A DNA stretch of 64,000 nucleotides, taken from Caccoplasma_A sp045587545 (GTDB lineage: Bacteria > Bacteroidota > Bacteroidia > Bacteroidales > G3-4614). Every line of letters starts with the position of its first letter. Position 1 is the stretch's first letter. The DNA lies in contig JAZNCN010000026.1 of assembly GCA_045587545.1 (NCBI GenBank), positions 70,823-134,822 on the forward strand, given 5' to 3'. Below are positions 53,850 through 62,467 of this stretch, piece by piece. Both the position numbers and the translations under genes were made by a program. The notes under the pieces were generated by a model, which saw nothing but the letters and a program-made list of their open reading frames with translations, was not told the origin of the DNA and did no database searches.

Positions 53850-54926
53850 TTATTCAACAACCAATAGATTTTTCTGTATTTTTTCTCTTTTATCCTTGGT
53901 AAGCTTCAACTCTTCTATCATATATTTATCAATAGAGCCATACTTATGCTGAATAGTATTTACTATCACCAATAAATCTTTTCGGTTATTGTGCACTATT
54001 GATGCGATAGCTTCTCTGACATCTTGCGGCAAATAAGATACCTTCTCGATAATACGCGTCTTACAGAAATATTGGTTTGCCCATGTATAGTCTTCGTATA
54101 TTTCATCAATTGAGACTCCTAATGCCGATAGGATAAAGAGCGTTGCCATGTCATTAAAACCTTTACCGTAACGAGAGGTAATTATTATTGGATAATTTTT
54201 TTCATCGGCTAGTATATCAAATAGTTTTATAAAACTATCTTTTGAATCTTCTGTTAATAGTGATAGATAAAAATCTTGCATTGATACACGCGCATCACCT
54301 CGTTTAAATTCTCCGTGGTGAACTTTGCTTATAAGCGAATCAACATCAAAATCAGAAGGCTGCATATATATAATATTTTCAACCCCCAATTCTGAAGGCG
54401 AATACATACACTCTTCTTCATCTCGATATTCAATAATTGTTTTAACGTTTAGATTTTGGACTCTCTGCTTGTCGCGTTGAGTAAGGGTATCAAGAACTCC
54501 TGCACGATAAATCATTCCCCATTTGCTCTTTTTATTACCCAAACCTGAATAGCCACCTAAGTCTCTAAAAGAATATGCACTTTGAATATAGGGCGCTCGT
54601 GCGCCTACAACTCTACCAAAGCAGTCATTAAAATTCAAATAAAAATAGTATCTATTAAGGGTATTTGGTGAAGGAACTTCTACAACGCCATCACTTGCTG
54701 GTACTATTGCAACAGGCGTCCCTTTTAAATCAAAGCTATCAGGAGATGTTGATATATATATATTTACATAGCCTTGTGCCGATGGATATACGTCCCATCT
54801 TATAACATACTCTTTATCATAGGTTATATCGCATGTTACTACTGAATCGTGCGTATGCGGAACACACGAAACCCATGTGTAAGCCAATATAATAGTTACA
54901 AAAAGAGTGAAAACTATTTTTTTCAT
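53850..54926 (-). CDS. Degenerate tyrosine-phosphatase-like lipoprotein (likely pseudophosphatase)
   Basis: The 358-residue secreted protein has an N-terminal signal (WVSCVPHTHD, possible lipobox with Cys21). An Ig-like or fibronectin-like segment spans about 30-110. A Y-phosphatase3-like domain follows: YSFRDLGGYSGLG, WGMIYRAGVLDTLTQRD and IIEYRDEEE are all recognisable. The catalytic loop, normally HCxxGKDRTG, reads TSRYGKGFND at 250-259, so the Cys is Ser251 and the Arg is Phe257. Hydrolysis by the standard mechanism is unlikely; a binding role is possible. It has its own promoter at 54964-54994. Confidence 0.8.
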   Translation of the reverse strand: MKKIVFTLFVTIILAYTWVSCVPHTHDSVVTCDITYDKEYVIRWDVYPSAQGYVNIYISTSPDSFDLKGTPVAIVPASDGVVEVPSPNTLNRYYFYLNFNDCFGRVVGARAPYIQSAYSFRDLGGYSGLGNKKSKWGMIYRAGVLDTLTQRDKQRVQNLNVKTIIEYRDEEECMYSPSELGVENIIYMQPSDFDVDSLISKVHHGEFKRGDARVSMQDFYLSLLTEDSKDSFIKLFDILADEKNYPIIITSRYGKGFNDMATLFILSALGVSIDEIYEDYTWANQYFCKTRIIEKVSYLPQDVREAIASIVHNNRKDLLVIVNTIQHKYGSIDKYMIEELKLTKDKREKIQKNLLVVE

Positions 54927-54963
54927 ATAGAAGTCGTTCCTGTTTATGACATTTATGCAAGTG

Positions 54964-54994
54964 CAAATATATCAACAGATATATAATTATCAAA
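54964..54994 (-). promoter_or_regulatory. Promoter of the pseudophosphatase gene
   Basis: On the minus strand, TTTG (54994-54991), a 19-base spacer and TATATTTG (54971-54964). The ATG follows 37 bases later. Confidence 0.75.
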
Positions 54995-55121
54995 CAACAA
55001 TATAGTGCTTAAAGTCAAAAAAATAACTTTTAATTGTTGAAATTTGTAAAAAAAATAGCAGAAACATATTTTTTATTTGTTTCTACTATTGTTTATGTGA
55101 TTTTTTCTACAGAGTTTAATT

Positions 55122-56042
55122 TTATAACAAGGTTTTAGCAAATTCACAGCTTATATAGTTATTATATGAAAGACACACTTCTTTTGAAAACTCAAGGGCA
55201 TAGGATATAATCTTATCCCAACGTTCAAGTGGCAAATTATTAATTTCAGACTTCTTAATACCCTCTTTTAAGATGCCATATATTATTCCTGCATTAAAAT
55301 TATCGCCTGCTCCGATTGTACTTATAGGTATAATTGAGGCACTTTGATAGTGGCGGTGACCTTGCGGCGTAAACAAATCAACTCCTTGTTCTGCGGCTGT
55401 GTATATAAATACAGGGCAGTAAAAACTTACTTTATCGCGATAGATTTTATCGGCTTCAGTTTCATTGAACAGGTAGTAAAAATCTTCTTTTGATCCTCTA
55501 ACTATAGAAGCATACTCAAAATTCTCTAATAGAGATGGCATCATCTGTATTGCCTTATCAGCATGATTCTTTCTAAAATTAGGGTCATAATATATAATGG
55601 TTTCTCGCTCCTGTGCATAATTGAGGAACTCTAATATTTTGGGTCTAAGTTCAGGATTAAGCGCATAAAAAGAGCCTATAAGAAAAATATCATCAGGATC
55701 GATGCGTGGCCATACCACACTTAATCTGTTCTGAGGATAGTTGGTATAGAATGTATATTGGGCATCGCTATTTTTATCCAAATAAGCTAAGGAAAGGGCT
55801 GTCTGTCCGTCGGTAAATTTATCGACGCTTTTTGTATCAAGACCATTACCCTCCATAAAAGATATTATGGCATTTCCTACTGCATCATCACCTACCTCTG
55901 ATATAAAATATGCAGGCACTTTTAGCCTGCCCAATGTAACCATAGCATTAAAGACCGAACCTCCGGGAACTCCCTTTGTTGGTTGCCCGTCCTTAAATAC
56001 TATATCATAGATTGTTTCTCCAATTCCTATAACCTTTTGCAT
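55122..56042 (-). CDS. PfkB-family carbohydrate kinase
   Basis: The 306-residue ribokinase-like protein starts with a GIGETIYDIVFKDGQP motif. It has the substrate GG region GVPGGSVFNAMVTLGRL and the catalytic motif IGAGDNFNAGIIYGIL (Asp base). It phosphorylates a sugar or a related alcohol with ATP. It is the third gene of a LOG-SIS-PfkB set (gaps of 4 and 15 bases), which hints at a shared pathway, but the substrate is unknown. Fructokinase or KdgK-like activities are possible. Confidence 0.88.
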   Translation of the reverse strand: MQKVIGIGETIYDIVFKDGQPTKGVPGGSVFNAMVTLGRLKVPAYFISEVGDDAVGNAIISFMEGNGLDTKSVDKFTDGQTALSLAYLDKNSDAQYTFYTNYPQNRLSVVWPRIDPDDIFLIGSFYALNPELRPKILEFLNYAQERETIIYYDPNFRKNHADKAIQMMPSLLENFEYASIVRGSKEDFYYLFNETEADKIYRDKVSFYCPVFIYTAAEQGVDLFTPQGHRHYQSASIIPISTIGAGDNFNAGIIYGILKEGIKKSEINNLPLERWDKIISYALEFSKEVCLSYNNYISCEFAKTLL

Positions 56043-56057
56043 CTAAAAAAATTTTTT

Positions 56058-56663
56058 CTACTCTTCTCCCCTTGACAATACTCCCAAATAGCCTCCATGA
56101 TGGCGAAGAGCATATTGCGATTTGTCAAAATTTATTGCCTTCATTGTTCCAACAACCAATATATCGCCTATAACAGTCATCATTGTTGTTGATGTTGTGG
56201 GAGTTAATCCTAATGGACATACTTCGGCAGGACCTCCTGTATATAGACATACATCGGCACGTTTTGCCAACTCTCCCTCATTGTTTCCTGTTATTACAAT
56301 ATATTTAAGATGTGGACGCAAGCGTGATGCCAACACTAATAACTCCAATATTTCGCGAGTTTTACCGGAATTTGAAATTACAAGCATTACATCGTTCTCT
56401 TGTATTACTCCAAGATCGCCATGTTGAGCCTCACTTGGGTGTAAAAATATTGCAGGAGTTCCTGTTGAACAGAATGTTGTTGCAATATTCATTGCTATTT
56501 GTCCTGCCTTACCCATACCACTTGTAACAAGTTTACCTCCTCTTTTGTTCACATACTCTACAATGAGAGATATTGCTTTCTCATAATTATCTGTTACGGG
56601 AATATTCAATATCGCCTCTGCCTCTTTTTGAAGAAGGTCTTTAATTTCGTTTTTTAATTCCAT
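56058..56663 (-). CDS. SIS-domain sugar-phosphate isomerase (KdsD/KpsF-like, lacking CBS domains)
   Basis: The 201-residue protein has a single SIS domain: KLVTSGMGKAGQIAMNIATTF, LHPSEAQHGDLGVIQENDV and VISNSGKTREILELL. The ending QYALRHHGGYLG matches the conserved tail of arabinose-5-phosphate isomerases. Those usually carry two extra CBS domains of about 120 residues, which are absent here. It would interconvert ketose and aldose phosphates, for example ribulose-5-P to arabinose-5-P for KDO. It is placed between the LOG and PfkB genes. Confidence 0.85.
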   Translation of the reverse strand: MELKNEIKDLLQKEAEAILNIPVTDNYEKAISLIVEYVNKRGGKLVTSGMGKAGQIAMNIATTFCSTGTPAIFLHPSEAQHGDLGVIQENDVMLVISNSGKTREILELLVLASRLRPHLKYIVITGNNEGELAKRADVCLYTGGPAEVCPLGLTPTTSTTMMTVIGDILVVGTMKAINFDKSQYALRHHGGYLGVLSRGEE

Positions 56664-56667
56664 GGTC

Positions 56668-57210
56668 TTATAGTGTTTCTAAATATTTAATCAAATCAGT
56701 AGCTCCCGAAAAAACCTTGTAATAGTTTTTATATTCTAACGGAGCAAAATTCTCGGTATATAGTTTATTAATAGAACTAAACATATCGTCATATATGCCA
56801 TTTATATTACAAAACAGAACCTCCTTTTTATGATATCCGAGTTTACGTTGCGCTATGGTATTAAAAGCCTCATCAAGAGTACCAAAGCCTCCTGGCATAA
56901 CTACTATTACATCTGAGAGTTCTATTAAAATATCCTTACGATCAGAGAGTGATTGAGATACCACCTTACGGTCAAGTGTATCGCTTACCAAACCCCTATC
57001 TAATATAGATTGAGGAATAACTCCGGTTACATATCCTCCACTACTTTTTACAGTTGAAGCTATTACCTGCATCATTCCCCTGTTTGTGCCACCATATACT
57101 AACTCCTTGCCCGTTGTCCCAATCCATTTGGCAAGATCACGCGCTTCGTCAAAAAACTTTTCAGCTATATCTTCGTACGATGAGCAATATATTCCGACAC
57201 TCTTTATCAT
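56668..57210 (-). CDS. LOG-family protein (TIGR00730-type phosphoribohydrolase)
   Basis: The start is ATG 57210 (MIKSVGIYCSSYEDIAEKFFDEA). The reading from 57252 adds an implausible N-terminus. The 180-residue protein has GKELVYGGTNRGMMQVIAST and the signature MPGGFGTLDEAFN (PGGxGTxxE). LOG enzymes split nucleoside monophosphates to base and ribose-5-phosphate, and many bacterial ones act on AMP. A TATCTTTG box lies at 57230-57237. The next gene starts 4 bases on, so the LOG-SIS-PfkB genes are an operon. Confidence 0.88.
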   Translation of the reverse strand: MIKSVGIYCSSYEDIAEKFFDEARDLAKWIGTTGKELVYGGTNRGMMQVIASTVKSSGGYVTGVIPQSILDRGLVSDTLDRKVVSQSLSDRKDILIELSDVIVVMPGGFGTLDEAFNTIAQRKLGYHKKEVLFCNINGIYDDMFSSINKLYTENFAPLEYKNYYKVFSGATDLIKYLETL

Positions 57211-57318
57211 TACATCTATATTTAAAATACAAAGATATAATTTTATTTTCAAAATCTTAAAAGCTGTTAGAATTTTATTTCTCTAACAATAAATGCACGA
57301 TATAATTAAGAGTTAGTG

Positions 57319-58896
57319 CTAATCAAAAATCCAATCTAAAGAGAAATTATAATAGATTATACGCATACCTATCTCATCGGTTGCTGTATGGTGTCTTCCA
57401 ACCTCTACCAGACAACCTATTGTGCCGTCATCAAGGATTGTAAGTGATGAGTACGCACTCATTCCGTCAACCAACTGGCGTTTTATGCTCCATGTTTTAC
57501 CGTTATCTTCGCTAAGATGTATTGTTACATTTTCTCGGTCGGTTTTGCTTGAGGGTAATGAATGAATAAGATAATCTTTACCTCCATGATTATAACGCAA
57601 TATATCGCCATTGCATGCCGGCTCTATAAGATTGTCTGATACTTTTGCTGCTTGCCATGTTTCTCCTTTTGTTTTTGATATGGCAAACTTGCGATAACCT
57701 TTTTCCGGGTTACGAATACTCATCAGAATATCGCCATTGGCAAGTTCAACAACTTTAGCTTCATCGCCCCTATTTTTGGAAGAAGGAGTAGGTGAATTAC
57801 GTGATACTTTCCATGTTTTTCCATGATCATCGGAATATACGGCATAGTTGTGCAATTCCCATTTATCCGGTGTATATCGTGCAGCGACTACAAACATTAA
57901 TCGTCCGTCACTCAACTGTAATGCATGTCCCGAACCGGCAAACATTCCATACCATTTAGCTCTGCCATACACTCCTTTATATACCTGCTCGGTTATATCG
58001 CAAGGGGTACTCCAGGTTAAGCCATTATCGGCACTTTGCGATGTATATATTCGTTGTGGATTTTCGTTATTTGAATCCCATAATCCTCTGTCGCCTGCAA
58101 ATACAGCAACAAGATTTTTGGTTACTTTGTCTAAAACTACTGCTACATCGCCATAGGTTTTACCTTTTAATGAGTCGCCTTGTGCTATTGTTACCGCATT
58201 ACCCCATGTTTTTCCGCCATCTGTACTACGACGGGCTACTATACTTATGGTATTGGGTAAATCAGTCATTATATCTCCTCTTTTATCAATTAACGCTACC
58301 AACGAACCGTCAGCTGCTGTTACTATTGCAGGTATTCTGTAATATCGCGAACCATCTTGATTAAGGTCATATACCGTATTGCATGCCAATAGTACTTGTC
58401 GCAAATTTTCTTTTGGCAACTGTTCTATTTGTCGTTCTTCACCTGCAATGTCAAGGGTATTTATGGTTGCTTTTATAATATTTCCCTCTTTCGCCTTTTC
58501 GTCTATATTACAAGTTAACCATATATTGTTTTTGCCTATAGGTAGTTTAGCCTTTAATTTACACTCTATATCAGCTATATCTGGAGATACTATTGTTCCC
58601 AATAACTCGGCTCGCGAGACGTTAAACACGGTATCAACCCCTGTTGTATATATCTTAAGTTCTGTTACATCTGACAAATTTGAAGATCCTTGTAACGTTA
58701 CTTTTGCATTTTTTAATGAGGCTTTTGCTTGCGAAACATTAACTGTTACTCTTGCAAATGGCTCATCGGTAGAGCCTTGCCCTACATACTGTTTGTAGTA
58801 TATCTTATTAGCGGTTGTTGTTATCTCTGCTTTTTTACAAGACAAAAGCAATGTTGAAACAAATAATGTTATTACTATAAATAGCCTCTTATTCAT
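57319..58896 (-). CDS. Lipoprotein GH33 sialidase
   Basis: The 525-residue enzyme has a lipoprotein signal (VSTLLLSCKKAE, Cys20). A BNR-associated N-terminal domain spans about 30-165 (RVTVNVSQAKASLKNAKVTL). The propeller opens with YYRIPAIVTAADGSLVALIDKR near 184. Asp boxes are STDGGKTW, SADNGLTW, SDDHGKTW, a degenerate SKTKGETW and SEDNGKTW. Arginines of the triad are in YRIPAI, SIRNPEKGYRK and further on. It releases sialic acid. Compared with the sialidase at the left edge it lacks the LamG and C-terminal modules. A well-formed promoter sits in the repeat upstream (58945-58976). Confidence 0.93.
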   Translation of the reverse strand: MNKRLFIVITLFVSTLLLSCKKAEITTTANKIYYKQYVGQGSTDEPFARVTVNVSQAKASLKNAKVTLQGSSNLSDVTELKIYTTGVDTVFNVSRAELLGTIVSPDIADIECKLKAKLPIGKNNIWLTCNIDEKAKEGNIIKATINTLDIAGEERQIEQLPKENLRQVLLACNTVYDLNQDGSRYYRIPAIVTAADGSLVALIDKRGDIMTDLPNTISIVARRSTDGGKTWGNAVTIAQGDSLKGKTYGDVAVVLDKVTKNLVAVFAGDRGLWDSNNENPQRIYTSQSADNGLTWSTPCDITEQVYKGVYGRAKWYGMFAGSGHALQLSDGRLMFVVAARYTPDKWELHNYAVYSDDHGKTWKVSRNSPTPSSKNRGDEAKVVELANGDILMSIRNPEKGYRKFAISKTKGETWQAAKVSDNLIEPACNGDILRYNHGGKDYLIHSLPSSKTDRENVTIHLSEDNGKTWSIKRQLVDGMSAYSSLTILDDGTIGCLVEVGRHHTATDEIGMRIIYYNFSLDWIFD

Positions 58897-58933
58897 TCTC
58901 TTCCTGTTTTATATTTTACCTATCTTTGTGTGA

Positions 58934-59040
58934 TTTATCTATCGCAAATATAGTGCAAACCGAGAGCAGAGTCAAACTTGTTTGAACTATGCCGAGATAC
59001 AGTCTGTTTTCGCGGTAGTTTATCTACCGCAAATATAGTG
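58934..59040. repeat. Dispersed Bacteroides-type intergenic repeat between sialidase and phage genes
   Basis: Two 22-base direct repeats (TTTATCTATCGCAAATATAG at 58934 and the same with one change at 59019), 85 bases apart, flank a GAGAGCAGAGTCAAACTTG... segment. From memory, similar sequence recurs often between genes in Bacteroides and Prevotella. Confidence 0.7.
58945..58976 (-). promoter_or_regulatory. Promoter of the second sialidase, inside the dispersed repeat
   Basis: On the minus strand, TTTG (58976-58973), a 20-base spacer and TATATTTG (58952-58945). It lies 49 bases upstream of the sialidase ATG and matches the Bacteroidetes consensus closely. Confidence 0.7.
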
Positions 59041-59046
59041 TTTTTT

Positions 59047-61026
59047 TCATATTGTTGCCTCATTATATACCTCTTTATGCTTTAATTTTACACCTCCCAC
59101 AATTGTTGGCAATGGTTCAGAATAACATATATATGTTCCTATACAGCGCGTTATTAATATATCGTCATGATGACCATCAATTGCGCCATACGAACCATTT
59201 GGTTTTCGTTCAAACACATCGTGTTCATAACAAGCATCATAATCACGCTCAATATATGCACCCTCACGCAACATTCTCACCTGATGATTTATAAGCATCA
59301 ATTTTGTTGAGCGGTTCATATGAAACCCCCAACGCATGGTGTTTGCTCCATGTATCATGTTTGATGATCGGCGTGCATACAAATTTGGATAATATTCTGA
59401 TATTGTTTCAAGAATATACTCTGTTGAGTCTTCATCGTTACGCTCGGTCTCAAGTGTATTACTCTCAAAGACCAATAGTGCTTGATTATAATATTGAGCT
59501 ATCTGCACAGCTTTCCAAGCAAGTAGATCATGGTCAATATGTCCTCTCCATTGTGCTACAACTTCGGGAACTCCACCATGCATCATCCAATATCGGTCAA
59601 ATACTACTATCACGGAATAATCAGCTTTATTGCTTCGTCCTCCAATATCAACAACTGCTATATACCTGTTTGAAATATTATTTTCAGTTTCGGGTTTACT
59701 CCAAATATTTAGTAATCCTCCACTCTCTTCAACAAAACGTATATTTTGTAATGAGATACGACCTCTGTCTGAATCGGCATAAATATCACCTATGTAATCA
59801 GGTGTGCGACACTCCTTGCGCAAACGTTCAACTACTGTATGGTGAAAGACCTTTTCTCCCGAATAGTTAAAAGCTTCTACATCATCGGACGGATATTCAG
59901 CCATCATATCGGAATGATTTGGATACTCCCTCCTTTTAAGCCGATACCACGCTATTGCCTCTAATGTTGCCCCTAATTGCCATAAATGTTTTTCGTACTG
60001 AGAGAGGGTGGGTATAAATGCATAATAGTCTTTGACACACATAGTGTACATCTCTATCTCAAACCAAGGGACAAAGACAAATTTTTTATCACTTTCTCCT
60101 TGCTTTGCTCTTTGGCACTCTTTATGAAAATAGTTTCCGGTACCATTTGCTGTACTCTCCATTACTATTATAGACAATGGTATTAATGCTACCGAACCGC
60201 ATACCGACCTCACTAATGACTCGGGTGTTTTTTTAGGTGTGCTATTCCAAAATGCCACCTCAGAAAGGTGCGCCATTACAGCATCGGTTCCTCTGACCGA
60301 CTCTGGAGACTCGGACGAGCCTATTGTTATTTTGCTTTGTGTTGCTGATATAATGGAGGTGTTACTCATTTTTTCAAACGGTTGAAACTTTATCTCTTCA
60401 CTGCCATCAATGAGCCACGAAGGATAGTTTGCCAATAACTTTGAATACATTCCTTTTATGTTCAATGCTGAATCTTTTAGGTGCGCACATATAACACTGT
60501 TCCAATTACGACGATGTACCAATTGTATCCACGCCATATATATTTGAACGAGTGTAGAGCCTCCCCATTGACGAGCCTTTAGCAATATTATTCTTATAGG
60601 TTTATCTTGAAGCCGCATCTGTTCCATCTCATCTAACAACCTACGTTGCGGACGATTTAATTTAAATAATATATCACTCTCTCCCATCTTGTTTTTTATA
60701 CGAACAAACATTGAAGCCCAAAACTCAAAGTCATGTTTTATTCGCAATATAAGCCAATATCGCCAAACTTCATCAACCATTGTTTCGGTTGGGTTCTCTT
60801 TCAACGATTTTTTTATAAACTCTTTTATTGAACCATATCTGCGAAACTCTTTTACCAATTCAATGTCCTCCATTGTTTGCGGTATATATTGTATGGAAAT
60901 AGGTGCATCGGAGAGATGAATTATTTTTCTCTCTCCAAGGCTTCCCTCTCCTGTTTGCGGATTATAAAGAGCATTTATAATCTCGTTTCGCTTTTTGTTC
61001 TCTTTAATTATTTTTTCAATATCCAT
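59047..61026 (-). CDS. Phage terminase, large subunit
   Basis: The 659-residue protein is the ATPase-nuclease that packages phage DNA. The ATPase half has a divergent Walker A IILLKARQWGGSTLVQIYMA and a DE-box-like AVMAHLSEVAFW. The nuclease half has the acidic residues IAVVDIGGRSNKADYSV, LLVFESNTLE and IDGHHDDILI. Preceding helical and linker regions make it longer than many TerL proteins. It is transcribed against the virion-type genes, which is less common. No known relative can be named. Confidence 0.92.
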   Translation of the reverse strand: MDIEKIIKENKKRNEIINALYNPQTGEGSLGERKIIHLSDAPISIQYIPQTMEDIELVKEFRRYGSIKEFIKKSLKENPTETMVDEVWRYWLILRIKHDFEFWASMFVRIKNKMGESDILFKLNRPQRRLLDEMEQMRLQDKPIRIILLKARQWGGSTLVQIYMAWIQLVHRRNWNSVICAHLKDSALNIKGMYSKLLANYPSWLIDGSEEIKFQPFEKMSNTSIISATQSKITIGSSESPESVRGTDAVMAHLSEVAFWNSTPKKTPESLVRSVCGSVALIPLSIIVMESTANGTGNYFHKECQRAKQGESDKKFVFVPWFEIEMYTMCVKDYYAFIPTLSQYEKHLWQLGATLEAIAWYRLKRREYPNHSDMMAEYPSDDVEAFNYSGEKVFHHTVVERLRKECRTPDYIGDIYADSDRGRISLQNIRFVEESGGLLNIWSKPETENNISNRYIAVVDIGGRSNKADYSVIVVFDRYWMMHGGVPEVVAQWRGHIDHDLLAWKAVQIAQYYNQALLVFESNTLETERNDEDSTEYILETISEYYPNLYARRSSNMIHGANTMRWGFHMNRSTKLMLINHQVRMLREGAYIERDYDACYEHDVFERKPNGSYGAIDGHHDDILITRCIGTYICYSEPLPTIVGGVKLKHKEVYNEATI

Positions 61027-61082
61027 AATAGCTTCAAAGTAATGAAGTTAAAATAATACTCAAACGGTATAATTATCAATTA

Positions 61083-61319
61083 TTACTTCATCTCAGATAA
61101 TCGTTTAAGAGTTGAGGCTATTGCCATAAATGAGTGTTTTTCCTCGTCAACATCTAATGGTATTCGCTCACGTTTCTCCAATATTTCAATACATTTTATA
61201 AGTGTTACCTCGTTTGAACACTCAGGGATAAGTTCTCGTAATCGCTTGTAACACATATCCAAAATCTCCTTCCTCTCTACCGGAACAGGCTCAACTGTCG
61301 AATTTCTTTTCTTGCTCAT
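61083..61319 (-). CDS. Small phage protein upstream of terminase
   Basis: The start is ATG 61319 (MSKKRNSTVEPVPVERKEIL); the reading from 61409 would cover the intergenic region. The 78-residue charged, helical product has no recognised domain. It lies 56 bases upstream of the large terminase on the same strand, the usual place for a small terminase subunit or similar DNA-binding factor. That role is a guess. Confidence 0.55.
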   Translation of the reverse strand: MSKKRNSTVEPVPVERKEILDMCYKRLRELIPECSNEVTLIKCIEILEKRERIPLDVDEEKHSFMAIASTLKRLSEMK

Positions 61320-61424
61320 AGTTCTTATAAATTTAACATTCAAAGGCAAAATTATAGGGTGATATTTGCAATGTGATGTGATAATTAATAAAATAACTTT
61401 ATTAAACAACTTATTTTTTTGACT

Positions 61425-61961
61425 ATGATTTTTGGATCAATTTTTAATGGTATTATGGCTCGCGTTCAAAACCTCCGGGCACAAGAACAACAGGCTAAAG
61501 CCTTTGATATGCTTAAGGCAAATGAGACCGAACTGCGCAATCTTTTCAACTCTGAATATTATAAAGATTATATTGAGAGAGCCGATGTTCAACATTTAAT
61601 CAATTCGGCTAAAGATTTGCAGAAAGAGAACTCCCAACTTCTGAGAAAACGAGCTACTATCATGGGTGGCACAGATGAATTTATTGGAGCTAATCAAAAG
61701 AACAATAATCAGAATATGGCTTCTCTGTTTGGCAATCTTGCCGCTCAAGGTGCTGCATGGAAAGATAATATTTACAACAATTATCTTAATAGAAAATCGG
61801 ATTTTACCAATAAGAGATTTGGGGCTTATACAAATATGGCTAATTCGTTTCAAAACAGCTCGGCTCATGCCCTATCTGAAGCCGGTAGAGGATTTGGCTA
61901 TATTGATAATGCTCTTGCCAATATTGGAAGTAACTTTTTAAAGACAAAATTTAATTTTTAA
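61425..61961 (+). CDS. Phage protein of unknown function
   Basis: The start is ATG 61425 (MIFGSIFNGIMARVQNLRAQEQQ); the codon at 61419 is TTG. The 178-residue product is helical in the first two thirds (KANETELRNLFNSEYYKD), then Asn/Gly/Ala-rich (NNNQNMASLFGNLAAQGAAW). It ends in a Gly/Phe tail (RGFGYIDNALANIGSNF). Such composition is common in internal virion or tail proteins, but no family is recognised. It begins the rightward set of virion-type genes. Confidence 0.7.
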   Translation: MIFGSIFNGIMARVQNLRAQEQQAKAFDMLKANETELRNLFNSEYYKDYIERADVQHLINSAKDLQKENSQLLRKRATIMGGTDEFIGANQKNNNQNMASLFGNLAAQGAAWKDNIYNNYLNRKSDFTNKRFGAYTNMANSFQNSSAHALSEAGRGFGYIDNALANIGSNFLKTKFNF

Positions 61962-61974
61962 TTATGATTTATTT

Positions 61975-62463
61975 ATGAAAAGATATAAGACAAATGTTAT
62001 TGACATATCGTCCGAGACAGATAAGATAGAGAGAGGCGAAGGCTTTTATTCAGTATGCAAAACGGAACATGAAAAGGATATGCGTCCGGCTCGGAAAAGC
62101 CTCAACATACTGAAAGAGACTCTATCTCTCATATCTTCATCGTCTGCTCATTTAAATAATAAAAGTAATTGCTTTAATAAATTATCATCTCTATTAGAGA
62201 AAATATTAAAGAGCCACGGAACTGATAAATGGGATAGTTTTTTACGCAAATTCAGAGTTAAAATAATGAGAATTTGCGAAGATATTAAAAGAGAAAAGAG
62301 AGATGAGTTTGATAAAATGTTTAACCGTATGGATATTAATAACGATAGTTATGATAGTAACAACCTCAAACTCGACGACAATCAAAAAAACATTATTTAC
62401 AATATGCTTCTTGCCAACGGTGTAAGCGACGAAGAGGCTATAAACGAACTTTTAAAATATTAA
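61975..62463 (+). CDS. Phage protein of unknown function
   Basis: The 162-residue, highly charged protein (basic core MRICEDIKREKRDEFDKMFNR) has a Ser/Asn-rich middle part. The C-terminus MLLANGVSDEEAINELLKY resembles a short helix-turn-helix or UBA-like three-helix end, without a confident match. It starts 13 bases after the previous gene and ends 4 bases before the next, so they form an operon. The function is not recognised. Confidence 0.65.
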   Translation: MKRYKTNVIDISSETDKIERGEGFYSVCKTEHEKDMRPARKSLNILKETLSLISSSSAHLNNKSNCFNKLSSLLEKILKSHGTDKWDSFLRKFRVKIMRICEDIKREKRDEFDKMFNRMDINNDSYDSNNLKLDDNQKNIIYNMLLANGVSDEEAINELLKY

Positions 62464-62467
62464 TGCC

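Noticed and set aside
58934..59040. Direct repeats as phage attachment sites
   Set aside because: Both copies lie on the same side of the phage genes, 85 bases apart, and resemble a common intergenic repeat. A matching site on the far side is outside the window, so att status cannot be claimed.
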